DNA from: Streptomyces bambusae
GTDB taxonomy: Bacteria; Actinomycetota; Actinomycetes; Streptomycetales; Streptomycetaceae
Assembly: GCF_020532645.1 (NCBI RefSeq)
Contig: NZ_JAJAUZ010000001.1
Location: 1-64,000, forward strand
Length of the DNA: 64,000 nt
Reading direction: 5' to 3'
Positions 34,672 to 43,043 of the stretch are shown one piece after another; the stretch's first letter is position 1, and every line of letters begins with the position of its first letter. The translations under genes were made by a program, and so were the position numbers. Below the pieces are notes generated by a model, which saw nothing but the letters and a program-made list of their open reading frames with translations, had not been told where the DNA came from and did not search any database.

Positions 34672-35577
34672 ATGAGCCTGCGCCTGAGCACCGTGATCCT
34701 TCCCGTCGACCGCTGGCATGAGGGAGGCCGGGCAACGTGGCGGCGCGCCGAGGATCTCGGCTTCCACGCCGCGTACACCTACGACCACCTGTCCTGGCGC
34801 ACCTTCCGGGACGGCCCGTGGTTCGGCGCCCTGCCGACGCTCGCCGCCGCCGCGACCGCCACGGACCGGCTGCGCCTGGGCACCCTGGTCACCTCTCCGA
34901 ACTTCCGGCACCCGGTGACCCTCGCCAAGGAGCTGATCTCCCTCGACGACATCTCGGACGGCCGCATCACCCTCGGCATCGGGGCCGGCGGCAACGGGTT
35001 CGACGCCACCGCCCTGGGCCAGGAGGCCTGGACCCCGCGCGAGCGCGCCGACCGGTTCGCCGAGTTCGTGCCGCTGCTGGACCGGCTGCTGACCGAGGGC
35101 GCGGTCAGCCACCGCGGCACGTTCTACTCGGCCGACGAGGCCCGGAACGTACCCGGTTGCGTGCAGCGCCCCCGGCTGCCCTTCGCAGTGGCCGCCACCG
35201 GCCCGCGCGGGCTGAAGCTCGCCGCCGCCCACGGCCAGGCCTGGGTCACCACCGGTGACCCCAAGCTGTACGAGGAGGGCACGCCGGAGCAGTCCGTGGC
35301 GGCGCTCCGCGGACAGGTGGAGAAGCTGGAGAAGGCCTGCTCCGACCTCGGCCGCGACGCCGCCGAGCTGGGCAAGGTCCTGCTGACCGGCTTCACCCCG
35401 GACCGCAGCCGCCCGCTGGAGTCCGTCGACGCCTTCGTGGACTTCGCCGGCCGCCACGCCGAGCTGGGCTTCACGGAACTGGTCCTCCACTGGCCGATCC
35501 CGGACTCCGACTTCGCCGCCGACCAGCAGGTCTTCGAGCGGATCGCGACCGAAGGCCTGGCACAGCTCGGCCAGTGA
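34672..35577 (+). CDS. LLM class F420-dependent oxidoreductase
   Basis: A protein of 301 residues of the luciferase-like monooxygenase fold. TYDHLSWRTFRDGPWFG, RLRLGTLVTSPNFRHPVTLAKE and RITLGIGAGGNGFD are the usual strand-loop signatures of the F420-binding actinobacterial branch. The cofactor (F420 rather than FMN) is assigned by family resemblance; the substrate is unknown. It is a single gene 92 bases after the kinase and reads in the same direction. The mRNA is probably leaderless. The length is normal. Confidence 0.92.
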   Translation: MSLRLSTVILPVDRWHEGGRATWRRAEDLGFHAAYTYDHLSWRTFRDGPWFGALPTLAAAATATDRLRLGTLVTSPNFRHPVTLAKELISLDDISDGRITLGIGAGGNGFDATALGQEAWTPRERADRFAEFVPLLDRLLTEGAVSHRGTFYSADEARNVPGCVQRPRLPFAVAATGPRGLKLAAAHGQAWVTTGDPKLYEEGTPEQSVAALRGQVEKLEKACSDLGRDAAELGKVLLTGFTPDRSRPLESVDAFVDFAGRHAELGFTELVLHWPIPDSDFAADQQVFERIATEGLAQLGQ

Positions 35578-35666
35578 GCAACGCGGTTTCCGCCGGAACC
35601 GGCCCCGACGCCCCTGAACAGGGGTCTTGGGGTCCGGTCCGGCGTCCGCATGGGTGAAGATGGGGT

Positions 35667-36521
35667 GTGACCGCAGCTCCCCAGCACCGCCCCGCCCCCC
35701 GCCTGATCGCCACGGACCTCGACGGCACTCTGCTGCGCGACGACAAATCGGTGTCGGACCGTACCGTGGCCGCGCTCGCCGCCGCCGAGCAGGCCGGCAT
35801 CGAGGTCTTCTTCGTGACGGGGCGGCCGGCCCGCTGGATGGACGTGGTCAGCGACCACGTCCACGGCCACGGCCTGGCGATCTGCGCCAACGGCGCCGCC
35901 GTCGTCGACCTGCACGACGGCCGGAAGTTCATCGAGGTCCACGCCCTGCCGCGGCCCGTCGCCCTGGACGTCGTCCGCGCCCTGCGGGCCGCCGCCCCCG
36001 GCACCTCCTTCGCCGTCGAGCTGACCAGCGGGATCACCTACGAGCCGGCCTACCCGCCGTTCTACCTCGACCCCGGCGCCGTGGTGGCCGTCGCCGAGGA
36101 ACTGCTGGCCGAGGAGACGCCCGGCACTGCCGCGCCGGTGCTCAAGCTGCTCGCCCACCACCCGGAGCTGTCGCCCGACGCGTTCCTCGACCTGGCTCGC
36201 TCTGCAGCCGGCGAGCACGCCTCGATCACCCGCTCCAGCCCCACCTCCCTGCTGGAGATCAGCGGGCTCGGCGTCTCCAAGGCGAGCACCCTCGCCCTGT
36301 GCTGCGCCGAGCGGGGCATCTCCGCCGCCGAGGTCGTCGCCTTCGGCGACATGCCCAACGACGTCGAGATGCTCACCTGGGCCGGCACCTCGTACGCCAT
36401 GGGCAACGCACACCCCGACGTGATCGCCGCAGCCTCGGGCCGCACGGTCGCCAACAACGAGGACGGCGTCGCGGTGGTCATCGAGCAGATCCTCGCCGAA
36501 CGGGCCGCCGCACAGGCCTGA
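35667..36521 (+). CDS. HAD-superfamily phosphatase (Cof type), second copy
   Basis: A protein of 284 residues with HAD motif [14 protein letters not shown], motif II FFVTGRP, motif III Lys in GVSKASTLA and motif [14 protein letters not shown]. It is clearly related to the HAD enzyme overlapping serS (both share the GDMPND motif and a C-terminal NEDGVAVVIEQ-like element), so they are likely paralogues. The substrate is unknown. GTG 35667 is the start; GAAGAT five bases upstream may be its -10, giving a leaderless mRNA. Confidence 0.92.
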   Translation: MTAAPQHRPAPRLIATDLDGTLLRDDKSVSDRTVAALAAAEQAGIEVFFVTGRPARWMDVVSDHVHGHGLAICANGAAVVDLHDGRKFIEVHALPRPVALDVVRALRAAAPGTSFAVELTSGITYEPAYPPFYLDPGAVVAVAEELLAEETPGTAAPVLKLLAHHPELSPDAFLDLARSAAGEHASITRSSPTSLLEISGLGVSKASTLALCCAERGISAAEVVAFGDMPNDVEMLTWAGTSYAMGNAHPDVIAAASGRTVANNEDGVAVVIEQILAERAAAQA

Positions 36522-36590
36522 CCGGCCCGCGAACCGGAACGCCCTCGCCGCAACCCGCGCGCAGGAACACACGCACCGGACCGCAAGGCC

Positions 36591-38342
36591 CTACAGCGGC
36601 GCCTCCCACACCAGGGTCGTGCCGCCGCCGTCGTCGCCGAGCCCCGGGCCGTACCAGCTGGCGCCGCCCAGGGACTCGGCCCGCCGCCGCAGGTTGCGCA
36701 GCCCGCTGCGCCGTCCGCCCTCCGGGATGCCGACCCCGTCGTCCGCGACCTCCAGCCGGACCGCGGGCCGGCCGTCCGTCAGCTTCGCCGTGGCATCGAC
36801 CACCACCTCGATGCGCGAGGCCTCGGCATGCCGGAACGCGTTGGACAGGGCCTCCCGCAGCGCCGCGATGAGGTTCTTCCCGACGAGCTCGCCCACCACG
36901 GAATCCACCGCGCCCAGGAACCGGTGCGCCGGCTTGAACCCCAGCGGCACCGCCGCCATGTTGATCTCCCGCAGCACCCGGGTCCGCAGCCCCGACGGGG
37001 CCTCCGCCGGGCCCTGCTGCAACGCGAAGATCGCCGTGCGGATCTCCTGGATCGTCACGTCCAGCTCGTCCACGGCCTTCCCGACGCCCTCCCTGACCTC
37101 CGGCACGATGGAGCGGCGCTGCGCACCCTCCAGCATCATCCCGGTGGCGAACAGCCGCTGGATGACCAGGTCGTGCAGGTCCCGCGCGATCCGGTCGCGG
37201 TCCTCGAACACCGCGAGCCGCTCCCGGTCCCGCTGCGCCTCGGCCATCATCAGAGCGAGCGCCGCCTGCGAGGCGAACTGGGTGGCCAGGGTCCGCTCGG
37301 CCTCGCTGAACGGGCGCTGCCCGCGCGCCCGCGGGGTCACCAGCGCACCCAGCACCCGGCCCCCGCTCTGCAGCGGCAGCATCATGCACGGTCCGTACTG
37401 GCTGGTCAGCCGGCTGATCATGCGCGGATCACCGGCTGCGTCGTCCACGAACACCGGCTCGCCGCCCATCAGGCGCACCACGATCGGGCTCTCCGCCGGG
37501 ATCAGCACCCCCAGCGAGGTCGCCGGATTGTCGGAGGACACGGCCACGATCTCCATCGCGCCCTCCTCCGTCGGCAGCATCACGATCCCGGCAGCCGAAT
37601 CCGCCAGATGGCGGGCCTGTTCGGCGACCACCGCCAGCGCGTCGTCGGCGTCCCCGCCCGACAACAGCGCCGTGGTCACGGCCACCGACCCGTCGATCCA
37701 CCGCTCGCGCTGCGTCGCCGCCTCGTACAGCCGGGCGTTGCCGATGGCGATGCCCGCCTCGGTCGCCAGCACCCGGACCATGTGCAGGTCGTAGTCGTTG
37801 AACTCGCCGCCGCCGCGCTTCTCCGCCAGGTAGAGGTTGCCGAAGATCTCGCCCTGGACCCGGATCGGAACGCCCAGGAACGTCTTCATCGGCGGATGGT
37901 GCGGCGGGAACCCGGCCGACCGGGGATCGGTCGTCAGATCCGCAAGGCACACCGGCTCCGGATCGCGGATCAGTGCCCCGAGCAGCCCCCGGTGGCCGTC
38001 CGGCCGGTGCCCGATCAGCCTCGCCTGCTCCTGCCCGATGCCGTACGTGACGAAGTCGGACAGGCCGCGGCCCTCCGTGTCGACCACCCCGATCGCCGCG
38101 TACCGGGCGTCGGCCAGCTCGGCGGCCGTCTCGCAGATCCGGTCCAGCGTGGAGTGCAGCTCCAGCCCGGTGCCCACCGACCGCATCGCCTCCAGCAGCT
38201 GCGGCACCCGGGCCGTCAGCTCGGTGGACAGGCCCTGCAGACTCCGCGTCGCCTGGGTGGCGGCTTCCAGCGGATCCGGTTCCGACGAACCGGGTTCCGG
38301 CGGATCCGACGACTCGTGTGCGTGCGACTCCTGCAACGACAT
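36591..38342 (-). CDS. Sensor histidine kinase with two GAF domains
   Basis: A kinase of 583 residues with a short acidic N-terminus, GAF domain 1 (about 55-200), GAF domain 2 (about 215-370), the HisKA_3 dimerisation region with the phospho-acceptor His in RIARDLHDLVIQRLF, and a HATPase_c domain at the C-terminus (ALSNAFRHAEASRI, VADDGVGIP, GLRNLRRRAESLGG). The architecture matches DevS/DosT-type NarL-family kinases that sense redox or gases through haem in GAF1, although no axial ligand can be confirmed by eye. No response regulator gene is adjacent, so it is an orphan. It lies beside the cyd operon, which suits a redox role (inference). Confidence 0.93.
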   Translation of the reverse strand: MSLQESHAHESSDPPEPGSSEPDPLEAATQATRSLQGLSTELTARVPQLLEAMRSVGTGLELHSTLDRICETAAELADARYAAIGVVDTEGRGLSDFVTYGIGQEQARLIGHRPDGHRGLLGALIRDPEPVCLADLTTDPRSAGFPPHHPPMKTFLGVPIRVQGEIFGNLYLAEKRGGGEFNDYDLHMVRVLATEAGIAIGNARLYEAATQRERWIDGSVAVTTALLSGGDADDALAVVAEQARHLADSAAGIVMLPTEEGAMEIVAVSSDNPATSLGVLIPAESPIVVRLMGGEPVFVDDAAGDPRMISRLTSQYGPCMMLPLQSGGRVLGALVTPRARGQRPFSEAERTLATQFASQAALALMMAEAQRDRERLAVFEDRDRIARDLHDLVIQRLFATGMMLEGAQRRSIVPEVREGVGKAVDELDVTIQEIRTAIFALQQGPAEAPSGLRTRVLREINMAAVPLGFKPAHRFLGAVDSVVGELVGKNLIAALREALSNAFRHAEASRIEVVVDATAKLTDGRPAVRLEVADDGVGIPEGGRRSGLRNLRRRAESLGGASWYGPGLGDDGGGTTLVWEAPL

Positions 38343-38390
38343 GCCCTTGAGCCTAGTTAGTCCCTTTTACTCGGGAAAGTCGGCCGCCGG

Positions 38391-41300
38391 TCACCGGACC
38401 GGCCCGCCCGCCACGGCGAGCCCCGCGGACACCGGGACCCCGCTCTCCCGCTCCCGCGCCAGCATCCGCCGCAGCGGCCCCTCCGCCGCGGCCAGCTCCC
38501 CGTACGGGCCGCGCTGGACGACCCGGCCGGCCTCCAGCACCACCACCTCGTCGACTCCCTCCAGCCCCGCCAGCCGGTGCGTGATCAGCACGGTGGCCCG
38601 GCCCTCGGTCGCCGCGAGCAGGTCCGCAGTCAGCGCGTCCGCCGTCGCCGCGTCCAGGTGCTCGGCCGGCTCGTCGAGCACGAGCACGGGGAAGCCCGCC
38701 AGCAGCGCCCGGGCCAGCGCCAGCCGCTGCCGCTGCCCGCCCGAGATCCGCTCGCCGTGCTCCCCGACCAGCGTGTCCAGCCCGTCGGGCAGCCCGTCCG
38801 CCCACTCCAGCAGCCGCGCCGCGGCCAGCGCCTCGCGCAGCTCGGCCTCGGTCGCGTCCGGCCGGGCCAGCCGCAGGTTCTCCCGCACCGAGCTGTCGAA
38901 CAGGTGCGCGTCCTGGGCGCACAGCCCGACCATGCGGCGTACGTCGTCCCCGTCCAGCGCGTCCGCGGCCACACCGGCCGGTCCCAGCCGGTACGTGCCG
39001 GCCGACGGGTCGAGGAAGCGCAGCAGCACCTGGGCGAGGGTGGTCTTCCCGGAGCCGGACGGGCCGACGACGGCGATCCGGCGGCCGGCGTCGAGCGTGA
39101 GGTCCAGCCCCTCCAGGGCCGCCCGTTCCTGGCCCGGATGCCGGGCTGCGATTCCGCTCAGCCGCAGCGGGAACGGGCCCGCCGGCGGCGCGGCCGGCGC
39201 CGGCGGCTCGGCCACCGGCAGCGGCGCGTCGAGCACCTCGTACACCCGCTCGGCGCTGCGCAGCACCCGCTGGCGGTACTGGACGGCGAGAGGCAGCCCG
39301 GCCACGGCCTCGAACGCCGCCAGCGGCGTGAGGACCACGACGGCCAGGGTCACCCCGCCGAGCCGGCCGTCGGCCACCGCGGCCACTCCGACCAGTGCGG
39401 CCAGCACCACGGTCAGCCCGCACACCAGCGCCGACAGGCCGCTGCCGAGTCCGGCCGCCGCCGCCCCGCGGGATGCGATCCGGGTCAGCTCCCGGTCCGC
39501 GTCCGCGGCCCGGCGCTGCCTGTCCCCGAGCGCCCCGGCGACCGTCAGCTCCGCAGTGCCGGCCAGCAGGTCGGCCGCCCGGACCGCCAGCTCGCCCCGC
39601 GCGGGGGCCAGCCGCCGCTCCGCCTGCCGGGCCACCGCCGCGATCAGCGCGGGCACCCCGACCCCGGCGAGCAGCAGCCCGGCCGCGAGGACCGCGCCCG
39701 CCTCCGGCAGCAGCCAGGCGGTGAAGCCGACGGCCCCCGCGGACACCAGCACTCCGGTACCCACCGGCAGCAGCCACCGCAGCCAGTAGTCCTGGAGGGC
39801 GTCCACATCGGCGACGAGCCGCGATAGCAGGTCCCCGCGCCGGGTGTGCCGCAGCCCGGCCGGGGCGATCCGCTCCAGCCGCCGGTAGACCGAGACCCTC
39901 AGGTCGGCGAGCATCCGCAGTACGGCGTCGTGGGACACGAGCCGCTCCGCGTACCGGAACACCGCCCGTCCCAGCCCGAAGGCCCGGGTGGCCGTGACCG
40001 CCATCATCAGGTAGAGCACCGGAGGCTGCTGGGAGGCCCGCGAGATCAGCCAGCCGGAGACCGCCATAAGCCCCACGCTGCTGCCGACCGCCAGGGCGCC
40101 GAGCAGCAGCGCCAGCCCGAACCGGCCGCGCCGCGCACCGGCCGCGGCCCGCACCCGCGCCGCCAGGGACCGGCCCCGGGCCGGCTCGACCGCGGGGGAG
40201 TCCGCCGCGGGCTCGGCCCCCCCGTCGAAATCGCCCCCGCGCACCCCGCCGCCAAAGGCGGCAGCAAGGCCCGGAACACCGGCCGCTGCCACCCGGGCAG
40301 GCCCCTCCTCCAGCGCCACGATCCGGTCCGCGACCGCCAGCAGCGCCGGCCGGTGCACGACAAGCAGGACGGTCCGGCCGGCCGACAGCCGCCGGACCGC
40401 CTCGACGATCCCCGCCTCGGTCTCGCCGTCCAGCGCGGCCGTCGGCTCGTCCAGCAGCAGCACCGGCCGGTCCGCCAGGAAGGCCCGGGCCAGCGCGAGC
40501 CGCTGCCGCTGCCCCGCCGACAGCCCCGCGCCGCCCTCACCGAGCAGGGTCTGCGCGCCCCGCGGCAGCCCGGCCACGAACTCCTCGGCGCCCGCGTCCC
40601 GCAGGGCGGCGGCCACCTCGGCCTCCGACGCGCCGGGCCGGGCCAGCCGTACGTTCTCGTCGATCGTCCCCGCGAACAGGTACGGCCGCTGCGGGACCCA
40701 GGCGATCTGCTCGCGCCAGGCCTCCGGAGCCAGTCCCGCCAGGTCGGCCCCGCCGACCGTCACCCGCCCGGCGGTCGGCGGGGTGAAGCCCAGCAGCACC
40801 TGGAGCAGGGTCGACTTGCCCGCCCCGCTCGGCCCGGTGAGGGCCACGCACTCGCCGGGTTCGAGCACCAGGGAGACCGGGGCGAGCGCATCTGCCGTCC
40901 GGCCCGGATAGCGGACCGCGACCCCGTCGACGGCGATCCGCAGCGGGCCGTCCGGCAGCCGCTCGGTGCCCGCGGCCGCCGTGCCGGGGGTCTCCAGCAC
41001 CTCGAAGATCTCCTCCGCGGCCGCCAGTCCCTCCGCAGCCGCGTGGTACTGCGCCCCGACCTGCCGCAGCGGCAGGTACGCCTCGGGAGCGAGGATCAGG
41101 ATGACCAGGCCCGTATAGAGGTCGAGGTCTCCGTGGACCAGCCGCATGCCGATCGTCACGGCCACCAGCGCCACCGAGAGGGTCGCCAGCAGCTCCAGGG
41201 CGAACGAGGACAGGAAGGCGATCCGCAGCGTGCGCAGGGTGGCCCGCCGGTACTCCGAGGTGATCGCCCGGATCGACTCGGCCTGCGCCTTGGCCCGCCC

Positions 41301-41948
41301 GAACACCTTCAGGGTCGGCAGGCCGGCCACAACGTCGAGGAAGTGTCCGGAGAGCCGCGACAGCATCCGCCACTGGCGGTCCATCCGGCTCTGCGTGGCC
41401 CACCCGATGAGCACCATGAACAGCGGAATCAGCGGCAGCGTCACCACGATGATGGCCGCCGACACCCAGTCCTCGGTGACGATCCTGGCCAGCACCGCCA
41501 CCGGGACCACCACCGCGAGCCCCAGCTGGGGAAGGTAGCGGGAGAAGTAGTCGTCGAGGGCGTCCACACCCCGGGTGGCCAGCGCCACCAGAGACCCGGT
41601 CCGCTGCCCGCTCAGCCAGCCCGGCCCCAGCTCGGCTGCCCGGGCCAGCAACCGCCCCCGCAACTCCGACTTCACGGCCGCGCCGGCCCGGTGGGCAGCC
41701 AGCTCGGTCAGCCAGGACACCAGTGCGCGCCCCAGCGCCACCGCCGCGAGCAACAGCAGGGGAGTGCGGAGCGCGCTGCCGTCCAGGCCCCTCTGAAAGG
41801 CCCCCACCACGATCTCCGCGACGAGCATGGCCTGGCCGACGACCAGCCCCGCCCCGGCCAGGCCGAGGGCCACCACCGCCGCCAGGAATCCGCGGGTGGA
41901 GCGGGCGTACCGGAGCAGGCGCGGGTCGATCGGTTTCACGTGAAACAT
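38391..41948 (-). CDS. cydDC: Fused CydD-CydC ABC exporter for cytochrome bd assembly
   Basis: A protein of 1185 residues holding two complete ABC half-transporters. The CydD half (about 1-575) has Walker A GPSGAGKSTLL, signature LSAGQRQRLALARA and Walker B VLLLDEPTAALD. The CydC half (about 620-1185) has GPSGSGKTTLA, ISGGQRQRLALARA and VLVLDEPAEHLD. CydDC exports thiols (glutathione or cysteine in E. coli) and is needed for haem insertion into CydAB; in actinobacteria the fusion is usual. Its ATG (41946-41948) overlaps a parS site, so the N-terminus reads M-F-H-V-K-P. It is the third gene of the cyd operon. Confidence 0.96.
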   Translation of the reverse strand: MFHVKPIDPRLLRYARSTRGFLAAVVALGLAGAGLVVGQAMLVAEIVVGAFQRGLDGSALRTPLLLLAAVALGRALVSWLTELAAHRAGAAVKSELRGRLLARAAELGPGWLSGQRTGSLVALATRGVDALDDYFSRYLPQLGLAVVVPVAVLARIVTEDWVSAAIIVVTLPLIPLFMVLIGWATQSRMDRQWRMLSRLSGHFLDVVAGLPTLKVFGRAKAQAESIRAITSEYRRATLRTLRIAFLSSFALELLATLSVALVAVTIGMRLVHGDLDLYTGLVILILAPEAYLPLRQVGAQYHAAAEGLAAAEEIFEVLETPGTAAAGTERLPDGPLRIAVDGVAVRYPGRTADALAPVSLVLEPGECVALTGPSGAGKSTLLQVLLGFTPPTAGRVTVGGADLAGLAPEAWREQIAWVPQRPYLFAGTIDENVRLARPGASEAEVAAALRDAGAEEFVAGLPRGAQTLLGEGGAGLSAGQRQRLALARAFLADRPVLLLDEPTAALDGETEAGIVEAVRRLSAGRTVLLVVHRPALLAVADRIVALEEGPARVAAAGVPGLAAAFGGGVRGGDFDGGAEPAADSPAVEPARGRSLAARVRAAAGARRGRFGLALLLGALAVGSSVGLMAVSGWLISRASQQPPVLYLMMAVTATRAFGLGRAVFRYAERLVSHDAVLRMLADLRVSVYRRLERIAPAGLRHTRRGDLLSRLVADVDALQDYWLRWLLPVGTGVLVSAGAVGFTAWLLPEAGAVLAAGLLLAGVGVPALIAAVARQAERRLAPARGELAVRAADLLAGTAELTVAGALGDRQRRAADADRELTRIASRGAAAAGLGSGLSALVCGLTVVLAALVGVAAVADGRLGGVTLAVVVLTPLAAFEAVAGLPLAVQYRQRVLRSAERVYEVLDAPLPVAEPPAPAAPPAGPFPLRLSGIAARHPGQERAALEGLDLTLDAGRRIAVVGPSGSGKTTLAQVLLRFLDPSAGTYRLGPAGVAADALDGDDVRRMVGLCAQDAHLFDSSVRENLRLARPDATEAELREALAAARLLEWADGLPDGLDTLVGEHGERISGGQRQRLALARALLAGFPVLVLDEPAEHLDAATADALTADLLAATEGRATVLITHRLAGLEGVDEVVVLEAGRVVQRGPYGELAAAEGPLRRMLARERESGVPVSAGLAVAGGPVR
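41933..41946. promoter_or_regulatory. parS site 6, overlapping the cydDC start codon
   Basis: Exact GTTTCACGTGAAAC whose outer base is the G of the cydDC ATG; the rest encodes Phe-His-Val-Lys. ParB bound here would cover the translation start region. Confidence 0.94.
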
Positions 41949-41973
41949 CCCCCTCGGAAGGGCGGGTGGGGAT

Positions 41974-41987
41974 GTTTCACGTGAAAC
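41974..41987. promoter_or_regulatory. parS site 7, in the cydB-cydDC gap
   Basis: Exact GTTTCACGTGAAAC, 41 bp from site 6, within the 72-bp spacer after cydB. Confidence 0.95.
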
Positions 41988-42020
41988 ACCCCCGGGGCAG
42001 GGCGTGCAGGACCAGCCGGA

Positions 42021-43025
42021 TCAGTGGGCGGGCTCGGCGATGTGCTGCGTGCCGATCCGCTTGCGGAACACCCAGTAGGTCCAGCCCTGATAGAGCAGCA
42101 CCACCGGGGTGGCGATGGCCGCGCACCAGGTCATGATCTTCAGCGTGTACGGGCTGGACGAGGCGTTGGTGACCGTCAGGTGCCAGGCATCGTTCAGCGA
42201 GGACGGCATCACGTTCGGGAAGAGCGTGAGGAAGAGCATGGCCACAGCAGCCGCGATGGTGACGCCCGACAGGGCGAAGGCCCAGCCTTCCCGGCCCTTC
42301 ACGACGAACCCGAGTGCCGCCAGCAGGGCGAGGACCGCGACCGCCATCGCCACCAGGCTCTTGCCGTCACCGCGCGAGACCTGCGTCCAGAGCAGGAAGG
42401 CGAGCGCGAGGACGGCGGTGGCCAGGCCCAGCCGCAGAGCCAGCCGGCGCGACCGCTCCCGGATCTCACCGACCGTCTTCAGCGAGGTGAAGACCGCGCC
42501 GTGGAAGGTGAACAAGGTGAGGGTGACCAGCCCGCCGAGGATCGAGTAGACGTTGAGCAGGTCCCAGACGGTGCCGACGTACTCCATGTCCGCGTCGATC
42601 TTCACACCGCGGACGATGTTGGCGAAGGCCACGCCCCACAGGAACGCGGGGATCAGCGAGGTCCAGAAGATCGCCCGCTCCCAGTTGGTCTGCCACTTCT
42701 CCTCAGGCCGCTTGGCCCGGTACTCGAAGGCGACACCCCGGACGATCAGGCAGATCAGGATGACCAGCAGCGGCAGGTAGAAGCCGGAGAAGAGAGTGGC
42801 GTACCACTCGGGGAAGGCGGCGAAGGTCGCTCCGCCCGCGGTGAGCAGCCACACCTCGTTGCCGTCCCAGACAGGACCGATGGTGTTGATGAGGACCCGC
42901 TTCTCGCGGCGGTCCCGGGCCAGCAGCCGGGTGAGCACTCCGACCCCGAAGTCGAAGCCCTCCAGGAAGAAGTAGCCGATCCAGAGGACCGCGATCAGCA
43001 CGAACCAGACGTCGTGGAGTTCCAT
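42021..43025 (-). CDS. cydB: Cytochrome bd oxidase subunit II
   Basis: A membrane protein of 334 residues with nine helices. MELHDVWFVLIAVLWIGYF and FLEGFDFGVGVL open the standard CydB signature, and GPVWDGNEVWLLTAGGATF is the conserved loop near the haem face. It pairs with CydA in the cytochrome bd quinol oxidase, a high-affinity oxygen acceptor. It starts 18 bases after cydA behind GGAGAG and is followed, after a 72-bp spacer with parS, by cydDC. Confidence 0.97.
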   Translation of the reverse strand: MELHDVWFVLIAVLWIGYFFLEGFDFGVGVLTRLLARDRREKRVLINTIGPVWDGNEVWLLTAGGATFAAFPEWYATLFSGFYLPLLVILICLIVRGVAFEYRAKRPEEKWQTNWERAIFWTSLIPAFLWGVAFANIVRGVKIDADMEYVGTVWDLLNVYSILGGLVTLTLFTFHGAVFTSLKTVGEIRERSRRLALRLGLATAVLALAFLLWTQVSRGDGKSLVAMAVAVLALLAALGFVVKGREGWAFALSGVTIAAAVAMLFLTLFPNVMPSSLNDAWHLTVTNASSSPYTLKIMTWCAAIATPVVLLYQGWTYWVFRKRIGTQHIAEPAH

Positions 43026-43043
43026 GTCTCGCTCTCCTCAGCC

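Noticed and set aside
39846..41984. A 712-codon plus-strand frame across cydDC
   Set aside because: It is antisense to a clearly recognised transporter and rich in Arg, Gln, Pro and Gly with no domain.
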